From: B4-G1 sp964393895
Lineage (GTDB): Bacteria; Chloroflexota; Anaerolineae; B4-G1
Direction: 5' to 3'
Length of the DNA stretch: 48,815 bases
NCBI GenBank assembly: GCA_964393895.1
Contig: CAYMWP010000014.1
Span: 1 to 48,815, forward strand
The notes beneath the pieces are model-generated. The model saw only the letters and a list, made by a program, of their open reading frames with translations, did no database searches and was not told the origin of the DNA. A program made the translations under genes and the position numbers. Positions 16,482 to 24,122 of this stretch are shown in pieces (positions within the stretch are counted from its first letter, which is position 1; every line of letters starts with the position of its first letter).

Positions 16482-18860
16482 TCACCGTCCTGGCGCAACA
16501 CCAGCACACCGAAACCCGACGAAGTTGGGGCTGAAGACCGGGGCGTTGAGGCTGCGGCTCGCCACGCGGACGTAGCGCCAACTGAGGCGCCACCCGCCCC
16601 CGCGCAACACCTTGGAGTCTCCCGTCGCCGGGCCGGTGGGATTGGCCTGCGGTTGGGAGGGATAATCGCCGTACCAATCGGCCACCCACTCCCAAACGTT
16701 GCCGCTCATATCGTACAGGCCCAGCTCATTGGGAGCCTTTTGCGCAACAGGATGAGCCCGGTCGCCTGAATTACTCTCATACCACGCCACGTCGTAAAGA
16801 TCGTCGCTGCCAGCGTACAGATACCCCTGGCTCTTCTGCCCGCCCCGCGCCGCGTACTCCCACTCCGCCTCGGTCGGCAGCCGCGCTCCGGCCCATTCGC
16901 AGTAGGTCAGGGCGTCGTTCCAAGAGACGCCCACCACCGGATAGTTGTCCCCGTTAAACATGGTGTCGTCCGCGTAGCCTGATGCGTTACATTCGCCATC
17001 CGCCACGCACAGCGCATATTGGGCATTCGTGACCTCGGTCTGGTCAATCCAGAAACCGTCGAGCGTGACGGTGTGTTGGGGGAACTCGTCACTGTAGGCA
17101 TACGGGTCGCTCCCGGCGCTGCCCATCTGCAAGGCGCCGCCCGGCACATAGACCATCGCCATCCCGTCGGCGGGGCGGGCCTGGATGGTGACTGGGGCCG
17201 GCTCCCCTGTTGGTTCAGGAGGTGGCGTTTCGGTTGGTTCAGGGGATGGCGTTGCGGTTGCAGGCGCAAAGGCAGCCTGCCACAGTTGCGGCCCCAGAGT
17301 CACACCGATGCACAGAAGCAGCGCCGCTAGCGCCCCCCCACCCGCGATCCAGGCCCAGCCCGGCGCCGGCCCGCGCTGCGGGCGGGTCGCCGGCTCGCGC
17401 GCCTGGGCCAACTGCGCCTCTCGCTCCCGGCGCAGCCCCGCCTCGGCCTGTTCCAGCAGGGCGCCCACGTCGCGGTAGCCAGGCTCCAGGGTTTCGATGT
17501 CGGCACAGAGCCGCCTGGCTTCCTGCCACCGTTTCCGCCGCAAGGCGGTACTGGCTTGGTCGTAGAGCCGCGCCAGCCGCGCCTGGCGTTCCCGCTCCGC
17601 TTTCTCGCGGGCCAGTCGCTCCTGTTTCGCCTTCTCTCGCGCCGCGCGTTCCGTCTCGGCCTTTTGCGCGGCCAGACGTTCGGCCTCGGCCTGCTCGCGC
17701 GCGCTGCGTTCCCGCTCCGCTTTCTCGCGGGCCAGTCGCCCCTGTTTCGCCTTCTCTCGCGCCGCGCGTTCCGCCTCGGCCTTTTGCGCGGCCAGACGTT
17801 CGGCCTCGGCCTGCTCGCGCGCGCTGCGTTCCCGCTCCTCGCGCTCTCTTTCCTCCGCCGCCTGGGCCTCCTGTTCAATTCTGGCGTACGCTTCCAACCT
17901 CTCGGTCGCGGCGCTCGAGACGCGGCGACTGTCGTCGTCTGCCAGGCGGGTCAGGGCGGCGCGGGCCGCGAGCACCAGACCCGGATGGCTGCCCTGGAGT
18001 AGGCGGTCAAGCTCGTCCACCGCGCCCTCGCGTACCCCCGTAAAGGAACTCTCAATGGCTTGGAGTAACTCGGACGGCAACTCGACCGGCTTGACGCTCC
18101 AGTGCGGGTTGCGGGCGATGAGGATATCGCCCTGCAAGTCAAAAGTCCACTTGCCGGGGGTCTGCTGGTGCATTTCGTCCATCACCCGGCCGTAGACATA
18201 GTCGTACAGCTCGTCGAGCGAGACCCAGCCGTCGTCGTCCAGGTCGGCTTGGCCGGTCTCCAGTCCCTGCACCAGGTAATGGGTAAAGACCGAGCGGCTG
18301 CCTTCGCCGATGATCTCGTCGCCCTGGAAGGCATACTGGGTGGAATTGGAGGCGGTCAGCACCACGCGGCCCCGCCCCTCGAAGCGATCGTGGACATTCA
18401 CGCTCTCGCCCCCCTTGGCGACCATCCCGCGGGCAAAGGCCCCGCTGTGGCAGCAGTCGAGGATAAGCACCTGGCGGCGGGAGCGGCCGGCCGTCATCGT
18501 CTCGTTGACAAAGGTGGCAGGCACCGCCGTGGCGCGGAGCAGCTTGCGGCGGGTGTCGGTGGTAGCCAGGTAGAGCCGCCCGTCGTCGTCCTTGACGCCG
18601 TGCCCGGAAAAGTAGAGCAGCAGCAGATCGTTCCGCCCACGGTCGGCAAAGAAGGAGGCGATCTCGAAGCGCACCTCGTGAGAGGGGCGATTGGTGAGCA
18701 CCTTGACCTGCTCAAAGCCGCCGATGGCACCATCGCCCAACACGCGCGCCAGGGCCTCGGCGTCCTGGGCCGGTGCGACTAACTGTTGCAGGGTATCGTC
18801 CTGGAACTCGTAGCTGGCGACGATGAGGGCGAGCCGTTTTCCGGTCTGTTTTTCGGCCAT
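16482..18860 (-). CDS. Caspase-like peptidase - coiled coil - TM - formylglycine-enzyme-like (SUMF1) protein
   Basis: 792 residues. Residues 5-245: C14 caspase-like domain with catalytic His87 (SGHG) and Cys137 (DCCHSG), plus an EF-hand-like DLDDDGWVSLDEL. About 325-435: charged coiled coil rich in Ala, Glu, Arg, containing a 40-residue unit twice. About 495-520: one transmembrane segment (IAGGGALAALLLCIGVTLG), then a Pro/Thr linker. About 560-790: FGE-sulfatase (SUMF1) domain with VPGGALQMGS, RLPTEAEWEYAARGG, GNVWEWVADWYG and VLRGGGW. So the protease would face the cytoplasm and the FGE-like domain the outside. Such fusions are known in Chloroflexota and Cyanobacteria and are suspected in signalling or conflict; the role is unproven. 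ATG 18860 has GAGG six bases upstream. Confidence 0.93.
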   Translation of the reverse strand: MAEKQTGKRLALIVASYEFQDDTLQQLVAPAQDAEALARVLGDGAIGGFEQVKVLTNRPSHEVRFEIASFFADRGRNDLLLLYFSGHGVKDDDGRLYLATTDTRRKLLRATAVPATFVNETMTAGRSRRQVLILDCCHSGAFARGMVAKGGESVNVHDRFEGRGRVVLTASNSTQYAFQGDEIIGEGSRSVFTHYLVQGLETGQADLDDDGWVSLDELYDYVYGRVMDEMHQQTPGKWTFDLQGDILIARNPHWSVKPVELPSELLQAIESSFTGVREGAVDELDRLLQGSHPGLVLAARAALTRLADDDSRRVSSAATERLEAYARIEQEAQAAEEREREERERSAREQAEAERLAAQKAEAERAAREKAKQGRLAREKAERERSAREQAEAERLAAQKAETERAAREKAKQERLAREKAERERQARLARLYDQASTALRRKRWQEARRLCADIETLEPGYRDVGALLEQAEAGLRREREAQLAQAREPATRPQRGPAPGWAWIAGGGALAALLLCIGVTLGPQLWQAAFAPATATPSPEPTETPPPEPTGEPAPVTIQARPADGMAMVYVPGGALQMGSAGSDPYAYSDEFPQHTVTLDGFWIDQTEVTNAQYALCVADGECNASGYADDTMFNGDNYPVVGVSWNDALTYCEWAGARLPTEAEWEYAARGGQKSQGYLYAGSDDLYDVAWYESNSGDRAHPVAQKAPNELGLYDMSGNVWEWVADWYGDYPSQPQANPTGPATGDSKVLRGGGWRLSWRYVRVASRSLNAPVFSPNFVGFRCAGVAPGR
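17588..17827 (-). repeat. Two tandem 120-bp units inside the coiled coil
   Basis: 17588-17707 and 17708-17827 differ at only two positions. Each unit encodes 40 residues of the heptad-like Glu/Arg/Ala coil, so a change in copy number keeps the frame and would change the length of the rod between the caspase domain and the membrane. Confidence 0.9.
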
Positions 18861-18901
18861 TGGCTACCTCAGTTGGCTACCTCAGTCGGTGTGTTGGTAG
18901 T

Positions 18902-18929
18902 AGTATAAGCGACTTTGCGATTTGGGCAA
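18902..18929 (-). promoter_or_regulatory. Promoter of the caspase-FGE gene
   Basis: Minus strand: -35 TTGCCC (18929-18924), 16-base spacer, -10 TATACT (18907-18902). Between it and the ATG, the 13-base unit TGAGGTAGCCAAC is present twice in tandem and doubles the GAGG ribosome site. Confidence 0.5.
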
Positions 18930-19071
18930 GTCAGGGTTCGGAAGGGATTCCGCAACAAGTGTGATGATCTAGTGGTGGAGTAACTGCTACTCAGACTTGA
19001 GTCGCACCCTGCAAGAGCCGGTGCCGGTACATCACCCCCCGCCCCACCCGTTCCACGGCGGCGCGGCGATA

Positions 19072-19111
19072 CAACAAAAGAGAGGGCCAGCCTTTCTGAG
19101 GCTGGCCCTCT
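19072..19111 (-). terminator. Intrinsic terminator of folD copy 2
   Basis: Perfect 12-bp stem AGAGGGCCAGCC/GGCTGGCCCTCT (19081-19111) with a 7-base loop. On the minus strand it is followed by CTTTTGTTG. It lies about 60 bases after the folD2 stop. Region 18930-19169 otherwise holds only a family F hairpin (19043-19067). Confidence 0.85.
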
Positions 19112-19169
19112 CCAATTTGTCAACCCGCCCGCTCCGGCAGAGCAGCGGAGCGGCAAGGTTATCCGGTCA

Positions 19170-20135
19170 CTATGCCACCTTGTGAGGCCGCACCATCTCT
19201 GCATCCAAAGGCACGGGGCTGACGCCGATCTGGGCCACGCGGCTGGCCTGCTTCCCGAAGCGGACCTGTCGCTCCGCCGCCATCAGCGTATTGCGCATGA
19301 GCATTGCGTTCGTCATAGGGCCGGCGCCGCCGGGGACGGGGGTGATGGCGCCCGCGATCTCTTTGACCGCCTCAAAGTCCACGTCGCCAACCCACTCGCC
19401 GTTCAGCTTGGCGAATCCAAAGTCGAGCACGGTAGCGCCCGGCTTGACCATATCGGCCGTGATCAGATGGGCGACGCCCGTGACGCTGGCGAGAATATCG
19501 GCCTGGCGGGTCATCTCGGCCAGGGGCTTGGTGTGCAAGTCGCAGACGGTGACAGTGGCCCAGTGGCGGGTGAGCAGCAGGGACAGGGGCTTGCCGATCA
19601 GGTTGCTGGCCCCGACGATCACCGCCCGGCGGCCATCTACCTCGACGTTGTAGCGCTTGAGCAATTCCAGACCGCCCAGGGGTGTGGCCGGCACTAGATA
19701 GGGGCCGGTGTCCTGTGGTCGGTCTACAAAGGCTGCCTTGGCCAACCGCCCAGCGTTCAAGGGGTGTGCGCCGTCCACGTCCTTGGCCGGATCCATAGCT
19801 TCGATCACGACCGGCGGCCTGATGCCCTCCGGCATAGGCTGCTGAATGATGATGCCGTGCACGTTTTGGTCGTCGTTCAGTCTCCGCACCAGCCGCACCA
19901 GCTCATCCTCGCTCGCGTCCGCGGGGCGGGTGTGAGCCTCGAAAGCGATGCCGCACTTTTCACAGGTGCGCTCGATCATACCGGCATAACTGACAGAGGC
20001 CGGGTCGCTGCCCGCGCGAACTAACGCCAGCGTCGGCGTTGCGCCCCACTCTGCTTCAAACGATGATACTCCCTTTTTAACCTCCGTCTGAATCTCTTTG
20101 GATACTTTCCGTCCATCTAGAATTTTGGCGCTCAT
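19170..20135 (-). CDS. folD: FolD, methylene-THF dehydrogenase/cyclohydrolase (copy 2)
   Basis: 321 residues. Second FolD in the window, with the same order of motifs: MSAKILDGRKVSKE, VQ-site QQPMPEGI, DPAKDVDGAHPLNAGRL, GASNLIGKP and TPVPGGAGPMTN. The YxxxK motif reads Y50-A-G-M-I54, so the catalytic Lys is again Ile, exactly as in copy 1; the C-terminal tail is about 28 residues longer. The two copies are clearly diverged, so this is not a recent duplication. It is a single-gene unit with its own promoter and terminator, in contrast to copy 1, which lies with fhs. ATG 20135 has GGAGG upstream. Dehydrogenase-only activity or a different folate or pterin substrate are both possible. Confidence 0.95.
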   Translation of the reverse strand: MSAKILDGRKVSKEIQTEVKKGVSSFEAEWGATPTLALVRAGSDPASVSYAGMIERTCEKCGIAFEAHTRPADASEDELVRLVRRLNDDQNVHGIIIQQPMPEGIRPPVVIEAMDPAKDVDGAHPLNAGRLAKAAFVDRPQDTGPYLVPATPLGGLELLKRYNVEVDGRRAVIVGASNLIGKPLSLLLTRHWATVTVCDLHTKPLAEMTRQADILASVTGVAHLITADMVKPGATVLDFGFAKLNGEWVGDVDFEAVKEIAGAITPVPGGAGPMTNAMLMRNTLMAAERQVRFGKQASRVAQIGVSPVPLDAEMVRPHKVA

Positions 20136-20184
20136 CTTTTTTCCTCCTCAAATTTGATTTGTTTGATGTTTTTCAAGCGTCCAC

Positions 20185-20213
20185 ATCTTACCACGCTGAC
20201 CGAGGTTTGTCAT
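20185..20213 (-). promoter_or_regulatory. Promoter of folD copy 2
   Basis: Minus strand: -35 ATGACA (20213-20208), 17-base spacer, extended -10 TGGTAAGAT with TAAGAT at 20190-20185. Confidence 0.55.
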
Positions 20214-20353
20214 CGGCTAAAGCATCCATTTTGCCCCTAAGCGCTTACTCATATCCACACTCCTCCCAAACTCGTAGCCGCCGCTAGGTATTTTGGCGTA
20301 CAGACAATATGCGTATTGGCAGGTCTCGCAGCTGCTCAGTCGCCCGGCTCGAA

Positions 20354-20457
<104 letters not shown>

Positions 20458-20471
20458 CAACTTTAGGGGGG

Positions 20472-20501
20472 TTGACAAGTTACATCGTATTGTGGTATAG
20501 T
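20472..20501 (+). promoter_or_regulatory. Promoter of the sigma factor gene
   Basis: Consensus -35 TTGACA (20472-20477), 18-base spacer, extended -10 TGGTATAGT with TATAGT at 20496-20501. The predicted transcript starts near 20508 and has a leader of about 180 bases. Confidence 0.8.
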
Positions 20502-20620
20502 AACACTTAGAAATCGTTCAAAGATAACGGCATTTGATACCTGCTTTTCGAGCGAAACTGCACGCTGTTTCTACACAACAACTTGGCGGAAGAACGTATA
20601 CCGCTACCCGAACAAATATG

Positions 20621-20661
20621 GGAGCACAAGCCTGACGCCTGGCTGTCAAACGCTGTGCTCC
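20621..20661 (+). promoter_or_regulatory. Hairpin in the sigma factor leader
   Basis: Perfect 8-bp stem GGAGCACA (20621-20628) / TGTGCTCC (20654-20661) with an inner AGCC/GGCT stem. It ends 24 bases before the ATG, which lacks a good ribosome site. Translational control or mRNA stability are possible; no known riboswitch or r-protein-like site is recognised. Confidence 0.45.
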
Positions 20662-20685
20662 TAACGGCTGTTTTGTGACTGTGAG

Positions 20686-21888
20686 ATGAACTTGGATAAA
20701 AAACCAGAATTGATAGAGGAAATAGACGGCGAGGAATACCTGCTGACCAAGGCGGAGGAGCAGGGCTTTGTCACTTACGACGACATTCTGACCGCTTTCC
20801 CCGAGGCCGAAGAGAACATCGAGAACCTCGAAAATATCTTGACCACGCTCATAGAAACTGGCATCGAGATAGGCTCGCTAGAGGAAATCGAGGAAAGAAA
20901 AAAACAAGAAAATATGGAGACCAATGACCTGGAACAGATCGCCGCAGCGGTCGACCAGCAAGCATACTTTGATACGATCAGGATAGATGACACGATCGGT
21001 CTCTACCTCAAGGAAATTGGCCGCGTGCCATTGCTCACGGCTGAAGAGGAAGTCATACTGGCCAAGCGCATGGAGGCCGGCCAAGTTGCTCGAGAGGAAC
21101 TGAATCGAAATGGCATTGACCCGGAAAAACGAGCTGAATTTCAGGCGCTGGTACAGGACGGCCTGAACGCCCGCGAGCATCTCATTCGCGCCAACTCGCG
21201 CCTGGTGATCAGCGTGGCTAAAAAATACATCGGCCGTGGCGTGCCCTTCCTCGATCTCATCCAAGAGGGCAACATTGGCCTCATACGCGCCGCCAATAAA
21301 TTCGACTACCAACTGGGACACAAGTTTTCCACCTATGCGACCTGGTGGATTCGACAGGCGGTCACGCGCGCGATTGCCGACCAAAGCCGCACTATCCGTG
21401 TCCCGGTCCACATGGGCGACCAGATCAACAAACTATTGCGCATTTCTCACCGGCTGACGCAAGAACTAGGACGCCGGCCCATCCCAGAGGAACTGGCCAA
21501 AGAGCTGGAAGTACCACCGCGCAAGGTCAAGGATATGCTAAAAGTAGCTCGTCGCCCCCTTTCGTTAGAGATGCCCACGGACGACGACGGAAACAGCGAA
21601 TTGGGAGATTTCATCGAAGACGAGGATAGCACCGCCCCGGACGAAGAAGTAACCTCTGCAATGTTGCGCGAGTTATTGCGTCACACCCTCCAAGACCTCC
21701 CGCCGCGTGAAGTGCGCATTCTACAGATGCGCTACGGCCTGGTGGATGGGGAAACTTACACCCTGGAAGAGGTGGGCAAAAAGCTGGGCGTCACCCGCGA
21801 ACGGGTGCGCCAGATAGAGGCTCAGGCGCTTAGCCGCCTGCGCCATCCCACCCACGCCCGCAAGTTGCGCGATTATCTGAGCAAGTAA
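20686..21888 (+). CDS. rpoD: RNA polymerase sigma factor, RpoD/SigA type
   Basis: 400 residues. Region 1.1-like N-terminus (to about 60); region 1.2 DDTIGLYLKEIGRVPLLTAE; region 2 with LIRANSRLVISVAKKY, the 2.4 segment FSTYATWWIRQAVTRAI and RTIRVPVHM; region 3; and region 4 with EVRILQMRYGLVDGE and the helix-turn-helix VTRERVRQIEAQALSRLR. It lacks the long non-conserved insert of E. coli sigma70. It has strong resemblance to the primary sigma factor, although a group 2 paralogue cannot be excluded from this window alone. Own consensus promoter, structured leader and strong terminator, so a single-gene unit. The start at 20686 has only a weak GTGAG upstream. Confidence 0.94.
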   Translation: MNLDKKPELIEEIDGEEYLLTKAEEQGFVTYDDILTAFPEAEENIENLENILTTLIETGIEIGSLEEIEERKKQENMETNDLEQIAAAVDQQAYFDTIRIDDTIGLYLKEIGRVPLLTAEEEVILAKRMEAGQVAREELNRNGIDPEKRAEFQALVQDGLNAREHLIRANSRLVISVAKKYIGRGVPFLDLIQEGNIGLIRAANKFDYQLGHKFSTYATWWIRQAVTRAIADQSRTIRVPVHMGDQINKLLRISHRLTQELGRRPIPEELAKELEVPPRKVKDMLKVARRPLSLEMPTDDDGNSELGDFIEDEDSTAPDEEVTSAMLRELLRHTLQDLPPREVRILQMRYGLVDGETYTLEEVGKKLGVTRERVRQIEAQALSRLRHPTHARKLRDYLSK

Positions 21889-21947
21889 CTGCTCAGGCTC
21901 AAGCCGCACCGCCGTAGAACAGACGGCGCCAGGGCAGAGAGCAATCC

Positions 21948-21980
21948 AGCACCGGCCGAAAGTGCCGGTGCTTTTTATTT
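21948..21980 (+). terminator. Intrinsic terminator of the sigma factor gene
   Basis: Stem AGCACCGGC/GCCGGTGCT with a short GAAA-containing loop (21948-21972), followed by TTTTATTT. A family F hairpin (21901-21932) lies between the stop codon and the terminator. Confidence 0.88.
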
Positions 21981-22130
21981 GGGTGTGCTTCATTTCAGTA
22001 GAGACCCTAGACCTCGGAGGTCTCTGCCGAGCTTGTGCTCGCCCAAAACCGCTGATTTGGGCAGTTTTTGAGCCTGAAAACACATCTCATTAGACCTCCG
22101 AGGTCTTGCCCAACTTGTTTGAAACGCACC
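21981..22130. mobile_element. MITE-like element inserted in the rpoD terminator T-tract (150 bp)
   Basis: Ends GGTGTGCTTCA and, reversed, GGTGCGTTTCA match at 9 of 11 positions. CTTTTTATTT occurs on both sides (21971-21980, 22131-22140) as a perfect 10-bp target duplication, which includes the T-tract of the rpoD terminator. Inside are a family E palindrome split into halves and a CCCAAA/TTTGGG hairpin. No coding capacity. The last bases of the window (48769-48783) begin a sequence similar to its end. Confidence 0.75.
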
Positions 22131-22138
22131 CTTTTTAT

Positions 22139-22167
22139 TTGGTCTCAATAGCGATTTATGCTACAAT
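22139..22167 (+). promoter_or_regulatory. Possible promoter of the membrane glycosylation operon
   Basis: -35 TTGGTC (22139-22144), 17-base spacer, extended -10 TGCTACAAT with TACAAT at 22162-22167. It lies just after the MITE, and the -35 box is partly formed by the right-hand target duplication. Confidence 0.45.
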
Positions 22168-22574
22168 CTGGCGGGATGGTTCGGTGGCAAGTTGAAATAG
22201 GTTGACACTTTTGTGTCTGCTTCAAACTACCGCCCGGCAAAAGTCGCCGGGCTACAAAGCAGCGGGGGATAAATCCCCCTTACTTTCCACGAAAAACAGC
22301 CGTTTTCTTGCTGAATTGTAATGGTAAGCCCGATTTTATCGGGCCTCGATTTTATCGGAATACGCATCGGGCCCTGCTCTGCGGGCCGCACGAGAAAATG
22401 TCAACAAAATCGTGAACCATCCCAATCTAGCGCAATGAACGGCAGCAATTCTCATCATAATGTCGTGGGCAAGTGGATTGGAGGCTTTAGCCGGATTTGG
22501 AATGTCAAAAAGCACCGGCTGAAGCCTCGAATCCGGTAAAATGAGAATTGCTGAATGAACGGGGAGCGTGTGTC
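22168..22574 (+). other. Hairpin-rich leader or intergenic region
   Basis: About 400 bases without a gene. Hairpins: GCCCGGC/GCCGGGC (about 22231-22253), GGGGGAT/ATCCCCC (about 22264-22280), and a long stem GAGGCTTTAGCCGG/CCGGCTGAAGCCTC (about 22481-22530) shortly before the first gene. They resemble dispersed palindromes rather than a known riboswitch. Confidence 0.4.
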
Positions 22575-24122
22575 GTGAGTCGCAAAGTATGTCTCTGGAG
22601 CGTGACGTTAGTGCTGTTGGCCTGCAGCAGCCTGCCCTACCTCGTCGCCTGGGCAGCGACGCCCGAGAATGCGCACTTCACCGGGTTGTTGGTCAATCCA
22701 TTCGACGGGCACTCTTACATCGCCAAAATGCGCCAGGGACTGGATGGCTCCTTCCGCTTCCGGCTGGCATTCACGCCCGAACCACAGACCGGAGCCTATC
22801 TGTTCCTGCTCCACCTCGCGCTGGGCCATCTGGCGCGCTGGACCAGACTGCCGCTCATCGCCGTGTATCACGCGGCGCGGCTGCTGACGAGCGCCACCCT
22901 GCTCGTGACGGTCAATCGCTTTATCCTCTCCCTGGGAGGAGAGCGGGCGCAACGACGACTGGCCCTGCTGCTGTCGGCCGTCTCGTCGGGGCTGGGGTGG
23001 CTGGTCGCGTTGCTGGGCTACCGGTCCGCCGACCTGTGGGTGCCAGAAGCGTTCGTGTTCTACTCAATAATGGACACCTTGCACTTCCCACTGGCCATCG
23101 CGCTGATGCTGGTGGTGCTGATGGCGTTGGCCCGCCCCGGCCGGCAACCGAGTTGGCGCGAAACACTGGTCGCGGCCGCGGCGTCGGTGGGGCTGGGCGT
23201 GGTGCAGCCCTTTGGCGTAATCCCGGTCTATGCCACGCTGGCGGTCTGGCTGGCCTTGCGCTGGCTGCGCGACCGGCGGATGGAGTGGCGGCGGGTCGGC
23301 TGGACGGCAGTGGCCGGGCTGGCGGCGCTGGCCTATCCGCTGTACGGCCTGCTGGCTATCCGGGCCGACCCGGCGCTGGTCGCCTGGAGCACGCAGAACC
23401 AGACCCCCTCGCCGCCGCCGTGGGACTGGCTGCTGAGCTTTGGCCTGCTGGCGGCGCTGGCGCTGCCGGGCGCGGTGAAAGTAGCCCGCCGGCGGGCCGA
23501 TGGCGGCCTGCTATTGCTGGCCTGGGTGATCGCCGCAGGCGTGGGGATGTACGCGCCTCTGGCGCTCCAGCGACGATTGGCTCTGGGATTGCAGGTACCG
23601 CTGGCGCTGTTGGCAGCGGCGGGCTGGCAACAAGTGATACAGCCTCGACTGCGACGGCGGCGAAAGGTATTGACTATGGCGCTGGTGGCCTTCTCGTCGC
23701 TGACCAACCTGTTCCTGATGGCGATCTTTGCGCTCGGGGCGTTGGGCGGCGAGCCACGATTCTACCTGAGCGAGAACGAGTGGCAGGCGCTGATGTGGCT
23801 GCGAGCTCAAGTATCTCACGATCAGGTGGTGTTGTGTGCGCCCCAGACCGGAATGTTCGTGCCGGCCTGGGCCGGACAGCGCGTGGTCTACGGCCACCCC
23901 TTCGAGACGGTGGACGCAGAGAGACGGAAAGCACAGGTGGAGACATACTGGGCCGGCGAAATGGATGCGGTGGAGCGAGAATCGTTCTTGCAAGAGAACG
24001 GCGTGGGATACGCGCTGGTCGGGCCGAGGGAGTTAGAGATTGGAGATTGGAGATTGGAGATTGGGGATTGGAGGCTGGTGTTCGAGGCGGGTGACGTGAG
24101 AGTATACGAGGTGACGCAGTGA
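22575..24122 (+). CDS. GT-C-like multi-pass membrane protein (paralogue 1)
   Basis: 515 residues, GTG start at 22575 eight bases after GGGGAG; an upstream TTG at 22548 would add nine residues but has no ribosome site. About 10-12 hydrophobic segments and a soluble C-terminal part. The first outer loop has VNPFDGHSYIAKMRQGLDGS...FTPEP, related to EDCYSYLAKM and DDCYSYLAKM in the two paralogues downstream; an acidic motif there is typical of GT-C glycosyltransferases using lipid-linked sugars. No domain family can be named with confidence. The C-terminus contains five GATTGGA heptamers read as LEIGDWRLEIGDWR. The stop overlaps the next gene (GTGA). Confidence 0.75.
   Translation: MSRKVCLWSVTLVLLACSSLPYLVAWAATPENAHFTGLLVNPFDGHSYIAKMRQGLDGSFRFRLAFTPEPQTGAYLFLLHLALGHLARWTRLPLIAVYHAARLLTSATLLVTVNRFILSLGGERAQRRLALLLSAVSSGLGWLVALLGYRSADLWVPEAFVFYSIMDTLHFPLAIALMLVVLMALARPGRQPSWRETLVAAAASVGLGVVQPFGVIPVYATLAVWLALRWLRDRRMEWRRVGWTAVAGLAALAYPLYGLLAIRADPALVAWSTQNQTPSPPPWDWLLSFGLLAALALPGAVKVARRRADGGLLLLAWVIAAGVGMYAPLALQRRLALGLQVPLALLAAAGWQQVIQPRLRRRRKVLTMALVAFSSLTNLFLMAIFALGALGGEPRFYLSENEWQALMWLRAQVSHDQVVLCAPQTGMFVPAWAGQRVVYGHPFETVDAERRKAQVETYWAGEMDAVERESFLQENGVGYALVGPRELEIGDWRLEIGDWRLVFEAGDVRVYEVTQ
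24038..24072 (+). repeat. Heptamer array 1: GATTGGA x5
   Basis: Five units (the fourth GATTGGG), 35 bases, inside the C-terminal soluble region of the first GT-C-like gene. Confidence 0.95.

Noticed and set aside
16383..19067. 18-bp direct repeats flanking the caspase-FGE gene as attachment sites of a mobile island
   Set aside because: Both are parts of the dispersed family F hairpin, which also occurs elsewhere; no integrase is present.
22568..24094. Long second plus-strand frame (508 codons) over the first GT-C-like gene
   Set aside because: Ala/Gly/Arg-rich translation typical of a shifted reading of a GC-rich gene; the overlapping frame has the ribosome site, the helices and the GTGA link to the next gene.
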